Assembly (NCBI GenBank): GCA_001784565.1
Contig: MFRL01000051.1
Span: 1-37,689, forward strand
DNA: 37,689 nt
Direction of reading: 5' to 3'
Source of the DNA: Candidatus Melainabacteria bacterium GWF2_37_15
GTDB taxonomy: Bacteria > Cyanobacteriota > Vampirovibrionia > Gastranaerophilales > UBA9971
Shown here in pieces: positions 17,157 through 25,872 of this stretch. Position 1 is the first letter of the stretch. Each line of letters begins with the position of its first letter. The position numbers and the translations under genes are program-made. A model generated the notes under the pieces. The model was not told the origin of the DNA and searched no databases. It saw nothing but the letters and a program-made list of their open reading frames with translations.

Positions 17157-18308
17157 TTGATAAATAACCGCAAAAAAAGAACTTTTTTCCTGGTTATCCT
17201 TGTGCTTATTGCGTTTATTGCAATTTATGTTGCAGGTTCTATAATAGAATCTTCAAGAACTAAGCAGATAAACCCGCCTGTGGTAAATGACTACCCGTTT
17301 CCTCCAAATGACCTTGCAAAAAGAATGCCAGAAGTAGTAAATAAATTCGACTTAATGCCAATAGCCGCAAGCAAAGCTAAGGATTCAGTCGTTCATATTT
17401 CTATGGATAAAAAAACTTTATATAAATTGATTCCCGAGGGAATAAATATTTATAAACCTATTCAGAAAAATTTCCCGAGCCTCGGCTCAGGTGTAATTAT
17501 TTCCTCTGACGGCTATATCCTAACTAATAACCACGTAGTAGAAAACTTCCCGGGGGTTTTACGGGTGGAATTATCTGGAAACAGAAGCTATGCCGCCAAA
17601 ATAGTCGGAAGAGACCCAAAAACCGACCTTGCGGTCATGAAAATAGATGCAAAAGACCTTTCTCACTTAAAATTTGGTGATTCTGACGCAGCCAGGGTTG
17701 GTGATATTGTGCTTGCAGTCGGGAATCCATTCGGCATTGGTGAGAGCGTCACTATGGGAATAGTCAGCGCGCTTGACAGGTCAAATATAGGGATTGTGGA
17801 TTACGAGGACTTTATACAGACTGATGCCGCCATAAACCCGGGGAATTCAGGCGGTGCGTTAATAAATTTGAACGGGGAGCTAATAGGCATAAATACTGCA
17901 ATTTTAACAAGGAGCGGAGGCTATGAAGGCATAGGGTTTGCTATTCCGTCAAATATGGCTAAAAGAGTATTTAACGAAATAAAGGAGAAGGGGAAGGTCG
18001 AAAGGGGCTGGATTGGGGTGGCAATACAGGACATCAACAGGGCTGTAATGATTATAGACGTGGTGGCAGGAAGCCCCGCTGAAATATCGGGCTTAAAAAA
18101 GCATGATATTGTGATTTCCGTAAACGAAAAACCCCTGCTGGATAAAAGCCAGCTCAGGAATCTCGTGGCAAGAACGGATATAAACAAGTCAATCACATTC
18201 AAAATTTTCAGAGATGGAAAAGTTGAGGACATTCCTGTTAAAATATCAAAACTCCCTGATAATATGAATTTTTTCGATGTTAAAAGCTTCTCATTCCCGG
18301 CGAGATGA
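17157..18308 (+). CDS. HtrA/DegP-type serine protease with one PDZ domain
   Basis: Periplasmic or membrane-tethered quality-control protease, 383 residues. An N-terminal uncleaved-looking membrane anchor is at about 9-30, followed by a Pro-rich linker. The trypsin-like domain has the full triad: H126 (TNNHVV), D157 (KTDLAV) and S231 (NPGNSGGAL). A single PDZ domain runs from about 284 to 365. The start codon is TTG with AAGGAG 6 bases upstream, and no ATG is available. It lies 11 bases after the PBP1A stop, so the two probably share a message, linking wall synthesis and envelope stress. The 3' end meets hicB tail to tail after 6 bases. Confidence 0.95.
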   Translation: MINNRKKRTFFLVILVLIAFIAIYVAGSIIESSRTKQINPPVVNDYPFPPNDLAKRMPEVVNKFDLMPIAASKAKDSVVHISMDKKTLYKLIPEGINIYKPIQKNFPSLGSGVIISSDGYILTNNHVVENFPGVLRVELSGNRSYAAKIVGRDPKTDLAVMKIDAKDLSHLKFGDSDAARVGDIVLAVGNPFGIGESVTMGIVSALDRSNIGIVDYEDFIQTDAAINPGNSGGALINLNGELIGINTAILTRSGGYEGIGFAIPSNMAKRVFNEIKEKGKVERGWIGVAIQDINRAVMIIDVVAGSPAEISGLKKHDIVISVNEKPLLDKSQLRNLVARTDINKSITFKIFRDGKVEDIPVKISKLPDNMNFFDVKSFSFPAR

Positions 18309-18314
18309 TTAAGC

Positions 18315-18647
18315 TTAAGCAATATACTTTTCAATTGCTTCAGCAATTATAGAATTTATTGATCTTCTCTGACTTTCAGCCTTTAAAGCTGCCTTTTTAT
18401 GCAATTCAGGAGTTAACCTTACGTTAAGAGTTCCTTTATGCTTTTTAAACGGGTCTTTTCCTAGTTCTTTACAATCCTCGATATATTCTTCGACAGACTC
18501 CTGAAAAGACTTTTTTAATTCAGCAACACTATTGCCTTCGTATAAAATTAAATCTTCAATAAATAATATTTTTCCAAAAAGGCAGTCGTCTTCCTGGCTA
18601 TACTCAACAGAGCCATAAAAACCTTTATATTCAAGTATATTTTTCAT
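18315..18647 (-). CDS. hicB: HicB-family antitoxin
   Basis: 110 residues. The N-terminal part (about 1-60) is the degraded RNase H fold of HicB (YxGxVEYSxEDDCLFGKI, then FxESVEEYIEDC), and the C-terminal part (about 72-110) is a ribbon-helix-helix DNA-binding domain (GTLNVRLTPELHKKAALKAES). In HicAB systems HicB binds and neutralises HicA and represses the operon. The gene starts 3 bases after hicA, so it is translated from the same message. The order hicA-hicB is the usual one. A matching operator is present upstream of hicA. Confidence 0.93.
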   Translation of the reverse strand: MKNILEYKGFYGSVEYSQEDDCLFGKILFIEDLILYEGNSVAELKKSFQESVEEYIEDCKELGKDPFKKHKGTLNVRLTPELHKKAALKAESQRRSINSIIAEAIEKYIA

Positions 18648-18650
18648 TTT

Positions 18651-18899
18651 CTAGTCCTCCAATTTTAATTTTTCTTTTATTTCTAAAATTACATAACTTT
18701 TAACAATATTTTGAGGATGGGGCTTGTGAGTTTTAATGATGTTACCGGATTTATCTATAAATTTTACTCTTGAACCGCTTGTTTTACCCGTTTTCATTTC
18801 ATTATAACCATGAATTTCAAGAATTTTTACTAATTCATTCCAGACAAAATCCTTTGGATTTCTTAAAAATCTTTTTATTAACTTGTCATTTTTACTCAT
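18651..18899 (-). CDS. hicA: HicA-family mRNA interferase toxin
   Basis: 82 residues with the double-stranded-RNA-binding-like HicA fold. HicA toxins cut mRNA and tmRNA to stop growth. Seen here: WNELVKILEIHGY, TSGSRVKF, then HKPHPQNIVKSYVI near the C-terminus, all typical. Oddity: the small-toxin catalytic histidine of the GSHxxF motif is an arginine (R44) here, while H58 and H61 in HKPHP are kept. Many members with this sequence style have GSR, so the protein is not necessarily inactive. AAAGGA 7 bases before the ATG gives good translation. Neighbours htrA and asmA suggest a recent insertion between housekeeping genes. Confidence 0.92.
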   Translation of the reverse strand: MSKNDKLIKRFLRNPKDFVWNELVKILEIHGYNEMKTGKTSGSRVKFIDKSGNIIKTHKPHPQNIVKSYVILEIKEKLKLED

Positions 18900-18921
18900 T
18901 ATTTATCCTTTATCTCATATA

Positions 18922-18974
18922 ACAATATCATATTTTGGTACCATTTGCAACTGCCTTTTGGTATCAAAATATGA
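18922..18974 (-). promoter_or_regulatory. hicAB promoter and HicB operator
   Basis: On the minus strand -35 TTGCAA (18950-18945), 17 bases, -10 TATTGT (18927-18922). A near-perfect inverted repeat has 16-base arms, TCATATTTTGGTACCA (18928-18943) and TGGTATCAAAATATGA (18959-18974), with one mismatch. The first arm exactly fills the -35/-10 spacer and the second lies just upstream of the -35. A ribbon-helix-helix HicB binding both arms would block RNA polymerase, the classic autorepression layout. Confidence 0.75.
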
Positions 18975-19032
18975 ATAATAATAAATTTTCAGTATAATTA
19001 ATTCTAATAGCAATAGATTAATGATTTCATTA

Positions 19033-19038
19033 TATAGT
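19033..19038 (+). promoter_or_regulatory. Candidate -10 box for the AsmA-like gene
   Basis: TATAGT ends 11 bases before the ATG at 19050. No Shine-Dalgarno is visible, so a nearly leaderless message is possible. The -35 is unclear. Confidence 0.25.
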
Positions 19039-19049
19039 AACATTATAAT

Positions 19050-22000
19050 ATGAACTATAAAACCAAACATCTAGGAACAATCCTGTTAATAATCGTTTCT
19101 ATATTTCTTGCCCTGGCGGCGTTTGGGTATTATTTTATCCTCCCGGGCGCTATAGATTTTGATAAATACAAAGAACAAATCAGAACTGTAGTTAATAACA
19201 GGCTTGTTTACCCGGCGGAACTGGGAAAGCTTAATATAAAGCTGACCTGGGACTTTAAAGCAAGGGTAGAAACAAACAGGGTCAGTGTAAAAAAGCTTAA
19301 TGGGGAAAAATTCATTGATATGGGGCCATCTTATGTGGAAGTCCCAATATTACCCCTCTTAACAAACAGAATTGCCCTGGAAAAGATCACCATAAACACT
19401 CTTGACGCTGATGTAACCCGATTTGAAAACGGAAGTTTTGATATTGGCACTGTTATAGGAAAAGCCCAAAAACCCAGATATAAAGTATCAGTAAAAAATG
19501 CGGATATACTAATTAACGGCTACAAGCTGAAATTTACGGATAAAAAGATAAAACCTCCCAAAAGCTACCTGTTTGCCGGAGAAAAAATCAGAATAAATGA
19601 TTTTACTCCCAATAAATATATACTGGCTGATGCTACAGGCACGGCATTTTTAGATGACAAGGCCGCTACTGAATTTAACCTGTCTTTTTCTTCAGCTTTG
19701 CCATTTTTAAAAGCCAAAAAATTTCATCTTGCAGGAAATATTAAAAACTTTGATCTTGGTGCAGCAACTCCGTACCTTGAAGATAAAATAACGCTTTTAG
19801 GCAAAGGAGACATAAATTTTGACGTTGAAGTTTATAAAAAATATTTTGGAAAAAATAAATTTTTCGTTGACGCAGTTTTAAACCAGTTTAAGGCAAAAAC
19901 CCCGAAACATGGCGTGTTTTCCGAATATCCGGGACACCTAAACTTTTTAGCGCGCGGGTATTATAATGACAACCTGACGGTTCTAGATAATTTAAAGATT
20001 ATTAGTAACGATATAAATATTACCAGCTCAGGAGAAGTTAAAAAACAAGATGTTAACCTTAAATTAAAGCTGGAAGATTCGCAGATACACTCTATTTCAA
20101 AGTTATTCCCCAAAATAGTCAAAGTAAAAAAAGAACCATTTAAAAAAGTATTAAAACATGGCCTAAAAGCCATTGTTTCTGGACAAATAAAGATAAAGGG
20201 CAACCTCAAACAGCCTGAAATGTTTGGAGAAATCGAATATAAAAACTTATCCGTGCTGAAAAACACACCGGCTAGCTACGGAAAAATAGATTTTATTGGT
20301 CATTACCTAGTTTTAGACAATAAAATATTTGTCAATAAAAACAGTTTTGCAAATATAACCGGAAAAATCAGCCCTTTTAAATACAAAACCACTGATATTA
20401 ACATAACTTCCACTGAAATGGATTTTGAAAAAGCAAGCAGAATGATGTTTATTGCACATGATTTCCTTGTTTTTAAGCTTGGTCCTGTAGAAAAAATGGA
20501 CTTTAAAGGCAATGGAAAAGTTAACCTTAATATCACAGGGAAGTTTAGTAACGCAAAGCTCAACGGCTATGTTGAAGGCAAAGGACTGACAGTAAAATAC
20601 GAAACCCTGTGCTGTGCGGCTCATGACGTGACTGGCAGGATAGTATTTGACGGGACAAAGGCTCATTATGATGAATTAAAAGGATTTGTGGAAGGCATGC
20701 GGATAATCCCTACAGGTTATTCAACCCTAAAGGGTTATTCAAATGTAGTGCTGCATTTTCCTGAGCTGGAACTTGATAAAGCCCTTAATTTTGTACATAC
20801 AAGCCCACTGTTATATAGTGTGCAGGATGCCCTGGAGGAAATCCTTAAAGCTGGCGGTAAAGCTGATACAATACTGCGGATCAAAGGCACAGAAGATGAC
20901 GTTGATTCCTGCGGAGAATTTAAATTCAAAGATGCGAACATTTTATACAAGGGTTTTGCAGCGCCTTTTGAAAAAGTAAACGGAGAGCTGGAATTTGAGA
21001 ATGAAAATGTCTATTTTAAAGGCATGAGCGGGTATGCACTTGGAGAAAAAGCGGAAATCACAGGCTTTATAAAAGAAAACCAGGATGCTGAATTTAAAGT
21101 AACTGCTGATTCAATAACCCTTAAACCGACTAAGGATTTTGTCTCTAACTCCCCTCTCCTTATTAAAGCAGCGGAAGTAATTGATGATTACCCGGAAGTC
21201 AGCGGAAAAAGCGATATTGAGGTTAATATTAAAGGCAATCTGGAAAAAGACGCTTTTCAAAGTTTTATTATGAAGGACATGAACGGCTGCTTTACAAATA
21301 AATTTGTAGGATTCCCGGTATGCTTAAACAGCGGAATCCTTACTGTTACTGCAAACAAAGTTGACGCCAGGAATGTTGCAGGAATTATACAAGAAATTCC
21401 ATTTAAAACCAATGGAAATGTTTCCAATATAAGGAATTTTATATCAAAAAATGAACCACTTGTGCCGGATTTTCAATTTAAAAGTCCCAAATTTGATTTT
21501 TCAAATTTTTCGCAATTTATTCAAGCTCCTATCACCCCGCCTGAAATAAAGCAGCTTTTTGCTGACTTTTGCGAATTCCACGGCATTGCTGATGTTAATA
21601 TAAATGCAAGGCCCAAAGAATGGCAAATAAACATTATCCCGACAAATGTTTCTGCTATGTATAAACCATATGACACATTTATTCTACTTAACAGCGGAAG
21701 CGCGCAAATATCTAATAAGGGGGCAAACTTCTCAAATTTAAGAGGCATAATTTCAGAGTCATTATTTGTTTTTAATGGTTTTGTTGAAAAAAATAAATTT
21801 GATTTAACCTCCAACTTTAATGTAAATTCTGAAGACATTGAAAAATTCAGGTTTTATACAGATATTCCACTTGTTGCAAATGGCATTATCCCTTTAACTC
21901 TTTCATTAAAAGGTGAAGCAAAAAACTGGGATTTTGATGGCCGTATGATACTGGAAAAAGGGACATTTTTAAGCTATTTCACACCAATAGGGCTTCCAAG

Positions 22001-23474
22001 GAATCAGTTAAGGCTTATTAATATCAAGGCTCACGGCACCCAGGACCGGATAAACATCGACAGGCTGGGACTTGATATGGATGCTAAAAACTTACTTACC
22101 ATTTATGGTGCAATCGATAATATCAGGTCATCAAAGCCGGTTTTCAAGGATTTTATTGTTAAAACCAATCAGGAAAATCCTATCAAAACAAATTATTTCA
22201 ACACGTCAATCGGTTCTGTGCTGAATAACGGATGTGAAAACTTTTTTTCACAGGGAACTCTTAAAGCAGATTTAAAGCTGAACGGATATGTAGTATCTCC
22301 TGAAATCTTTGGAAATGTAGCTTTACAGGATCTGGTCATTCCTGATTATCAGAGCCATATTGATTTAATTAATTTTAATTTTAATAAAAATAATACTGCA
22401 CTTAACATTAATAACCTGGTCATAGGCGAAACCAGTATGAATATACAGGCGTTAATGAACGGTAAGATCGAATCTCCCATGGTTATTAAGGATTTAAAAA
22501 TAAGTTCACCGTTATTAAACATAGATGAAATAACAAAAATTATACCGGCAGGCTTAGGAAAAGGCCCGGGAGAACTTCCGCCGGTTATTATAGCAAACGG
22601 GACTTTAAACGCCGGAGAAATGGTTCTGCGGAATTTAATTACCAATAATGTAAAAGCCGGCTTTAGCTTTACACCGGACTGGCTTTTATCAGTTCCTAAA
22701 ATAAGTTTTACTGCTACAAATGGAGTGGGACAGGGCAGTATATTCTTTAACATGAAAACTACCGAGCTTTCATCCAACTTTAAGTTCACTGGAATGGACG
22801 CTAATGCTGTAGCATCTACTATATTATCACTGCCTAACGAGGTTTATGGGACATTAGACGGGAGTGTGCAATTCTCAACAAGAGGGAAGAATTCTCAGGA
22901 ATTAATATCAAATGCCAATGGTTATGCTGAGTTCAGGATTGCAGATGGTCGTTTTGTCAGGTTAGGTTCTCTTGAATACCTGTTAAGGGCTTTTAACGTC
23001 CTCCAAAGCGGAGTTGGGGGCTTTAATCTAAATAACATAATTGATCTTATTGCTCCTCAGAAAACTGGTCATTTTGAAGTCCTTAAGGGAAGCGTGACTT
23101 CCAAAAATGGTGTAATATTTGCAGATGACATAGCTTCCCGGGGTAAAAACCTGAGCCTGTTTATGTCCGGCAAACTTGATATGCTGACAAACCAATCTGA
23201 TATACAGATATTAGGTCTGCTTTCCAAGAAAGTATCAGGTAAATTGGGGCCACTGGGCAGTATTTCCATAAACCAGTTTATTGATTATATTCCAGGACTA
23301 GGATTTTTACCCACTGCACCGCAGAGGAAAGGAGTTATTGACCTGATTCCCGGCCTAAGTAAGATACCTGGGCTGGAGCTTGCTGATGATGATGAGTACA
23401 GGCGTTTTGCAGTACAGATCAACGGTGATTTATATGATCCAAACTCAGTAAGAAGCTTCAGGTGGGTAGAATAA
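19050..23474 (+). CDS. Giant AsmA-like envelope protein
   Basis: 1474 residues. One N-terminal membrane helix (about 8-30) is followed by a long periplasmic beta-rich region of repeated strands, with an AsmA-type N-terminal domain (about 30-250) and an AsmA-type C-terminal domain at the end (about 1250-1440). The C-terminal domain shows SVTSKNGVIFADDI, then GKLDMLTNQSDIQILG and LGPLGSISINQFIDYIPGLG. Proteins of this superfamily (AsmA, TamB, YhdP) form hydrophobic grooves that carry phospholipids between inner and outer membrane, which implies a diderm envelope. No tamA or bam gene is adjacent. The gene starts with ATG but no ribosome site. It ends 3 bases from a convergent gene. Confidence 0.85.
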   Translation: MNYKTKHLGTILLIIVSIFLALAAFGYYFILPGAIDFDKYKEQIRTVVNNRLVYPAELGKLNIKLTWDFKARVETNRVSVKKLNGEKFIDMGPSYVEVPILPLLTNRIALEKITINTLDADVTRFENGSFDIGTVIGKAQKPRYKVSVKNADILINGYKLKFTDKKIKPPKSYLFAGEKIRINDFTPNKYILADATGTAFLDDKAATEFNLSFSSALPFLKAKKFHLAGNIKNFDLGAATPYLEDKITLLGKGDINFDVEVYKKYFGKNKFFVDAVLNQFKAKTPKHGVFSEYPGHLNFLARGYYNDNLTVLDNLKIISNDINITSSGEVKKQDVNLKLKLEDSQIHSISKLFPKIVKVKKEPFKKVLKHGLKAIVSGQIKIKGNLKQPEMFGEIEYKNLSVLKNTPASYGKIDFIGHYLVLDNKIFVNKNSFANITGKISPFKYKTTDINITSTEMDFEKASRMMFIAHDFLVFKLGPVEKMDFKGNGKVNLNITGKFSNAKLNGYVEGKGLTVKYETLCCAAHDVTGRIVFDGTKAHYDELKGFVEGMRIIPTGYSTLKGYSNVVLHFPELELDKALNFVHTSPLLYSVQDALEEILKAGGKADTILRIKGTEDDVDSCGEFKFKDANILYKGFAAPFEKVNGELEFENENVYFKGMSGYALGEKAEITGFIKENQDAEFKVTADSITLKPTKDFVSNSPLLIKAAEVIDDYPEVSGKSDIEVNIKGNLEKDAFQSFIMKDMNGCFTNKFVGFPVCLNSGILTVTANKVDARNVAGIIQEIPFKTNGNVSNIRNFISKNEPLVPDFQFKSPKFDFSNFSQFIQAPITPPEIKQLFADFCEFHGIADVNINARPKEWQINIIPTNVSAMYKPYDTFILLNSGSAQISNKGANFSNLRGIISESLFVFNGFVEKNKFDLTSNFNVNSEDIEKFRFYTDIPLVANGIIPLTLSLKGEAKNWDFDGRMILEKGTFLSYFTPIGLPRNQLRLINIKAHGTQDRINIDRLGLDMDAKNLLTIYGAIDNIRSSKPVFKDFIVKTNQENPIKTNYFNTSIGSVLNNGCENFFSQGTLKADLKLNGYVVSPEIFGNVALQDLVIPDYQSHIDLINFNFNKNNTALNINNLVIGETSMNIQALMNGKIESPMVIKDLKISSPLLNIDEITKIIPAGLGKGPGELPPVIIANGTLNAGEMVLRNLITNNVKAGFSFTPDWLLSVPKISFTATNGVGQGSIFFNMKTTELSSNFKFTGMDANAVASTILSLPNEVYGTLDGSVQFSTRGKNSQELISNANGYAEFRIADGRFVRLGSLEYLLRAFNVLQSGVGGFNLNNIIDLIAPQKTGHFEVLKGSVTSKNGVIFADDIASRGKNLSLFMSGKLDMLTNQSDIQILGLLSKKVSGKLGPLGSISINQFIDYIPGLGFLPTAPQRKGVIDLIPGLSKIPGLELADDDEYRRFAVQINGDLYDPNSVRSFRWVE

Positions 23475-23477
23475 CTC

Positions 23478-23885
23478 TTACTCGATAACGTACTTGTACA
23501 AAATCCCCTGCACTTCAAGATTATCTTTTTTATAGAGAATAAAAACTACATTATCCCTTACAAAACCCACCTTTACACTGGGCACAACAACTTCCTGCTC
23601 AAGCTCAATAACTTGGACTACGGGACATTTAGCTACAACCTTGTTCCCTTCAAGAATTAACAGCATTTTTAAATCCGGCCTTAAATCAACAGAATAAATT
23701 CCTGGATTTATAACTTTATACTCCAAATCCTGCATCATTATCTCAAGCGTTAGCATTGGATAATCTGTTGCAGGACAATCACTTTCATATGAATGTTTAA
23801 CTTCCTTAATACCTGAATCATACATCTTGCCTGATTCAGGAAAACCAGGATTTGCAAAAAGAAGATAGATCATCTGATCCAGCAT
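23478..23885 (-). CDS. Hypothetical beta-rich protein
   Basis: 135 residues, function not recognised. It has alternating hydrophobic strands (LKMLLILEGNKVVAKCPVVQVIELEQEVVVPSV split over about 73-106) and ends VQGILYKYVIE. There are two cysteines. It follows an XRE regulator by 28 bases on the same strand and is convergent with the AsmA-like gene. AGGGA before the ATG is a usable ribosome site. Because its partner is a helix-turn-helix gene, it may be a regulated effector, but nothing shows this is a toxin-antitoxin pair. Confidence 0.65.
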   Translation of the reverse strand: MLDQMIYLLFANPGFPESGKMYDSGIKEVKHSYESDCPATDYPMLTLEIMMQDLEYKVINPGIYSVDLRPDLKMLLILEGNKVVAKCPVVQVIELEQEVVVPSVKVGFVRDNVVFILYKKDNLEVQGILYKYVIE

Positions 23886-23913
23886 AGAACTATTTCCCTG
23901 GATTATTAACTGA

Positions 23914-24156
23914 TTAATCCCTGTTGACTGCTATATCAAGCTTAGTTTGTACGGACTCAGATTCAAACAATTCGCCTATTTTACAGCCAAGGATCTTGCA
24001 CAGCCTGTCCATATTATCATAAGAAGGCTGAGTTCTGCCGTTTGCCCAGGAATATACAGTCTGCTGCGGCAGACCAAGTTCTTTTGCCAGCCTATAAAGG
24101 CTCCATCCTTTTTTGCTTCTGGCTACTTCTTTAATAAGTATCTTCAGTGTTCTCAC
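23914..24156 (-). CDS. Small XRE-family transcriptional regulator
   Basis: 80 residues, almost entirely a helix-turn-helix (about 18-65; WSLYRLAKELGLPQQTVYSWANGRTQPSYDNMDRLCKIL) with GELFE typical of the Cro/C1 type. The start is uncertain: the GTG at 24156 has little room for a ribosome site, while GAGGTGAG overlapping it is well placed for a CTG at 24147, three codons later. It probably represses itself and the 135-residue gene downstream. Bases 24157-24451 have no gene; they are AT-rich leader and promoter DNA for the divergent gene at 24452. Confidence 0.85.
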   Translation of the reverse strand: MRTLKILIKEVARSKKGWSLYRLAKELGLPQQTVYSWANGRTQPSYDNMDRLCKILGCKIGELFESESVQTKLDIAVNRD

Positions 24157-24451
24157 CTCTTAATGCTTACTCACACTAACTTATTTTGGCATATTAGACA
24201 ATTATGTATAATATTATAGCTGTATTGTATGTTTTCAAATACTTATACGTAAATATTTCATATAAACATATGAACAGTTTTTATATGATTGTTTTTATAA
24301 AATTAAGTTTTTAAGCGTTCTTAAAAGGATTTATGCGATTTGATATACAAATTGCATACTAAGTAGGTAGCAAACTTTTGGTCGTAGTTGTTTTTAATAA
24401 TATACAGAGGTTTAAAGGGGTATCAATAAACAAAAGGAGAGGAGATAGGGT

Positions 24452-25039
24452 ATGTTGTTAATTAATAATTTATACGGGGAATATGATTCTGAAACACCTG
24501 AAGGAAGAGGCGCAAATGCTGCATCGAATCTTATGAAATACTTTGCAGAAGGCAAAAAAATTGCATCAGAAAATGCAAAAAAACTCGTTAAAGGCATAAT
24601 AACAATGGATGAAGCTTGCAAAAACTCAGCTATAGAGAAGTTTTCCAGGGCTTATATTCCTTACACAGAAATTAATGAAGAAAGCGGTGAAATTAATCTG
24701 GAATATGGAATGGCATTTTCAACTATATATTTAAACTCACTAGACAGAGATAATGACGGTGTATTACCCGCAGAAGAACTGGGGCCTATAGGGCATATAA
24801 TTGACCAGATAGAGCCCGACGGCAAAATCACAAAAAGCAAATTTCTTAGCTGGCTTATATTTCAGGATTGCATTAATGTTTACAATGGCATTATATCCCC
24901 GCAAGAAGCGGCAAGAGCTGTAATATGGGCTGCTAATGATCCTGTTTTTGTTATAGAGAAATTAAAAGAGATTTATTACAGACTAAATTTGAAGGCAAGG
25001 GAAGAGTCGTTCAGAAGTCCTGAGCCGGTAAGGGGTTAA
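24452..25039 (+). CDS. EF-hand-type protein
   Basis: 195 residues with one intact EF-hand loop, D98, D100, D102, G103, E109 (LDRDNDGVLPAEEL), and a degenerate second loop (about 117-130, EPDGKITKSKF). The loop should bind calcium. The rest is helical, with no signal peptide or membrane helix, so it is cytoplasmic or exported by an unknown route. The role is unknown; calcium sensing is an inference. AGGAGAGGAGATAGGG before the ATG is a rich ribosome site. A strong terminator follows, so it is a single-gene unit. A second EF-hand protein occurs at 35910. Confidence 0.8.
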   Translation: MLLINNLYGEYDSETPEGRGANAASNLMKYFAEGKKIASENAKKLVKGIITMDEACKNSAIEKFSRAYIPYTEINEESGEINLEYGMAFSTIYLNSLDRDNDGVLPAEELGPIGHIIDQIEPDGKITKSKFLSWLIFQDCINVYNGIISPQEAARAVIWAANDPVFVIEKLKEIYYRLNLKAREESFRSPEPVRG

Positions 25040-25066
25040 GGGTTTCACAATTTTCTCCTCATTAGA

Positions 25067-25089
25067 GCCTCTTTAAGAGGCCTTTTTAT
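25067..25089 (+). terminator. Rho-independent terminator of the EF-hand gene
   Basis: GCCTCTT (25067-25073) pairs with AAGAGGC (25075-25081), then CTTTTTATT. It is 28 bases after the stop codon. Confidence 0.85.
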
Positions 25090-25116
25090 TGAGGTTTTAA
25101 TCATCTAACATTCTCC

Positions 25117-25872
25117 CTAATAAGTCACCGCATTTTCCTTAAGGATTCTCGCTGCACAACCACGACCTGCCCCAGGAGACTCCCACGCTACACTAAGATT
25201 ATTTGGATCACAGTCTGGTGTTCCATCAGCAGCAGAATAAGTGCTGTCATCTGATGTACCTACAGGAATTACAGTGCCTGCTTTTGTTATCCACCAGTAA
25301 AAAACATCCCTGCCAAGCTGATTAGGACCCTTATAACCGTTTATATCTATACCAATATAACCGCAAGTATATCTGAGAGGAGTTTGATTCGATCTGCTAT
25401 AATCTGTTGTACAATTACCACCATAAAGTCCCACTCTTAATGATGAACCATCAGCCAGTTGAGCTTTAGCATAAGAAGAATTATCAACAACATAATAATC
25501 GCTTCCATTAAGAAGTTTGTACATAACTCCAGGAGGATAACACCCCTGCGATGCCGCAGTACCGCAGTCTTTAATTATTCTAAGGTAGGGCTTTAATGCA
25601 TCCCACATCTGTTGATATCCGGCCGGGTTTGCATTTCCCGTAAAAGCATCGCATCCCGCAAGATTGCCAATACAATCATTAGAAGCGGCGTATAACTGAA
25701 TATCCTGATTTAAGACAGAAGTATATTTTTTTACTTTTGCAGTAGTTTCTGTATTTTGGAAGCTTTGTATCAAAGCAGGAATAGATTCAATTGCAATTAT
25801 ACCCAATACAATAAGAGTAATTAGGGCTTCTGCCAAGGTAAATGCTTTTTTGTACTTTCTCAGTGCATACAT
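25117..25872 (-). CDS. Type IV pilin-like protein
   Basis: 251 residues with a prepilin leader: basic MYALRKYKK, cleavage expected after A10, then FTLAEALITLIVLGIIA with the essential Glu at mature position 5 (E15). The helix is followed by a globular domain with eight or more cysteines, probably in disulfides, and aromatic, Gly-rich loops. Such pilin-like proteins with AFTLAEAL leaders are frequent in Gastranaerophilales-type genomes, acting as pili, pseudopilins or surface fibres. No assembly gene (pilB, pilC, pilD) is nearby. No clear ribosome site precedes the ATG. Confidence 0.9.
   Translation of the reverse strand: MYALRKYKKAFTLAEALITLIVLGIIAIESIPALIQSFQNTETTAKVKKYTSVLNQDIQLYAASNDCIGNLAGCDAFTGNANPAGYQQMWDALKPYLRIIKDCGTAASQGCYPPGVMYKLLNGSDYYVVDNSSYAKAQLADGSSLRVGLYGGNCTTDYSRSNQTPLRYTCGYIGIDINGYKGPNQLGRDVFYWWITKAGTVIPVGTSDDSTYSAADGTPDCDPNNLSVAWESPGAGRGCAARILKENAVTY

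Noticed and set aside
16874-17173. Open frames on both strands across the end of the PBP1A gene
   Set aside because: They are produced by the repetitive Pro/Gln/Tyr codons of the PBP1A tail, giving low-complexity shadows without ribosome sites.
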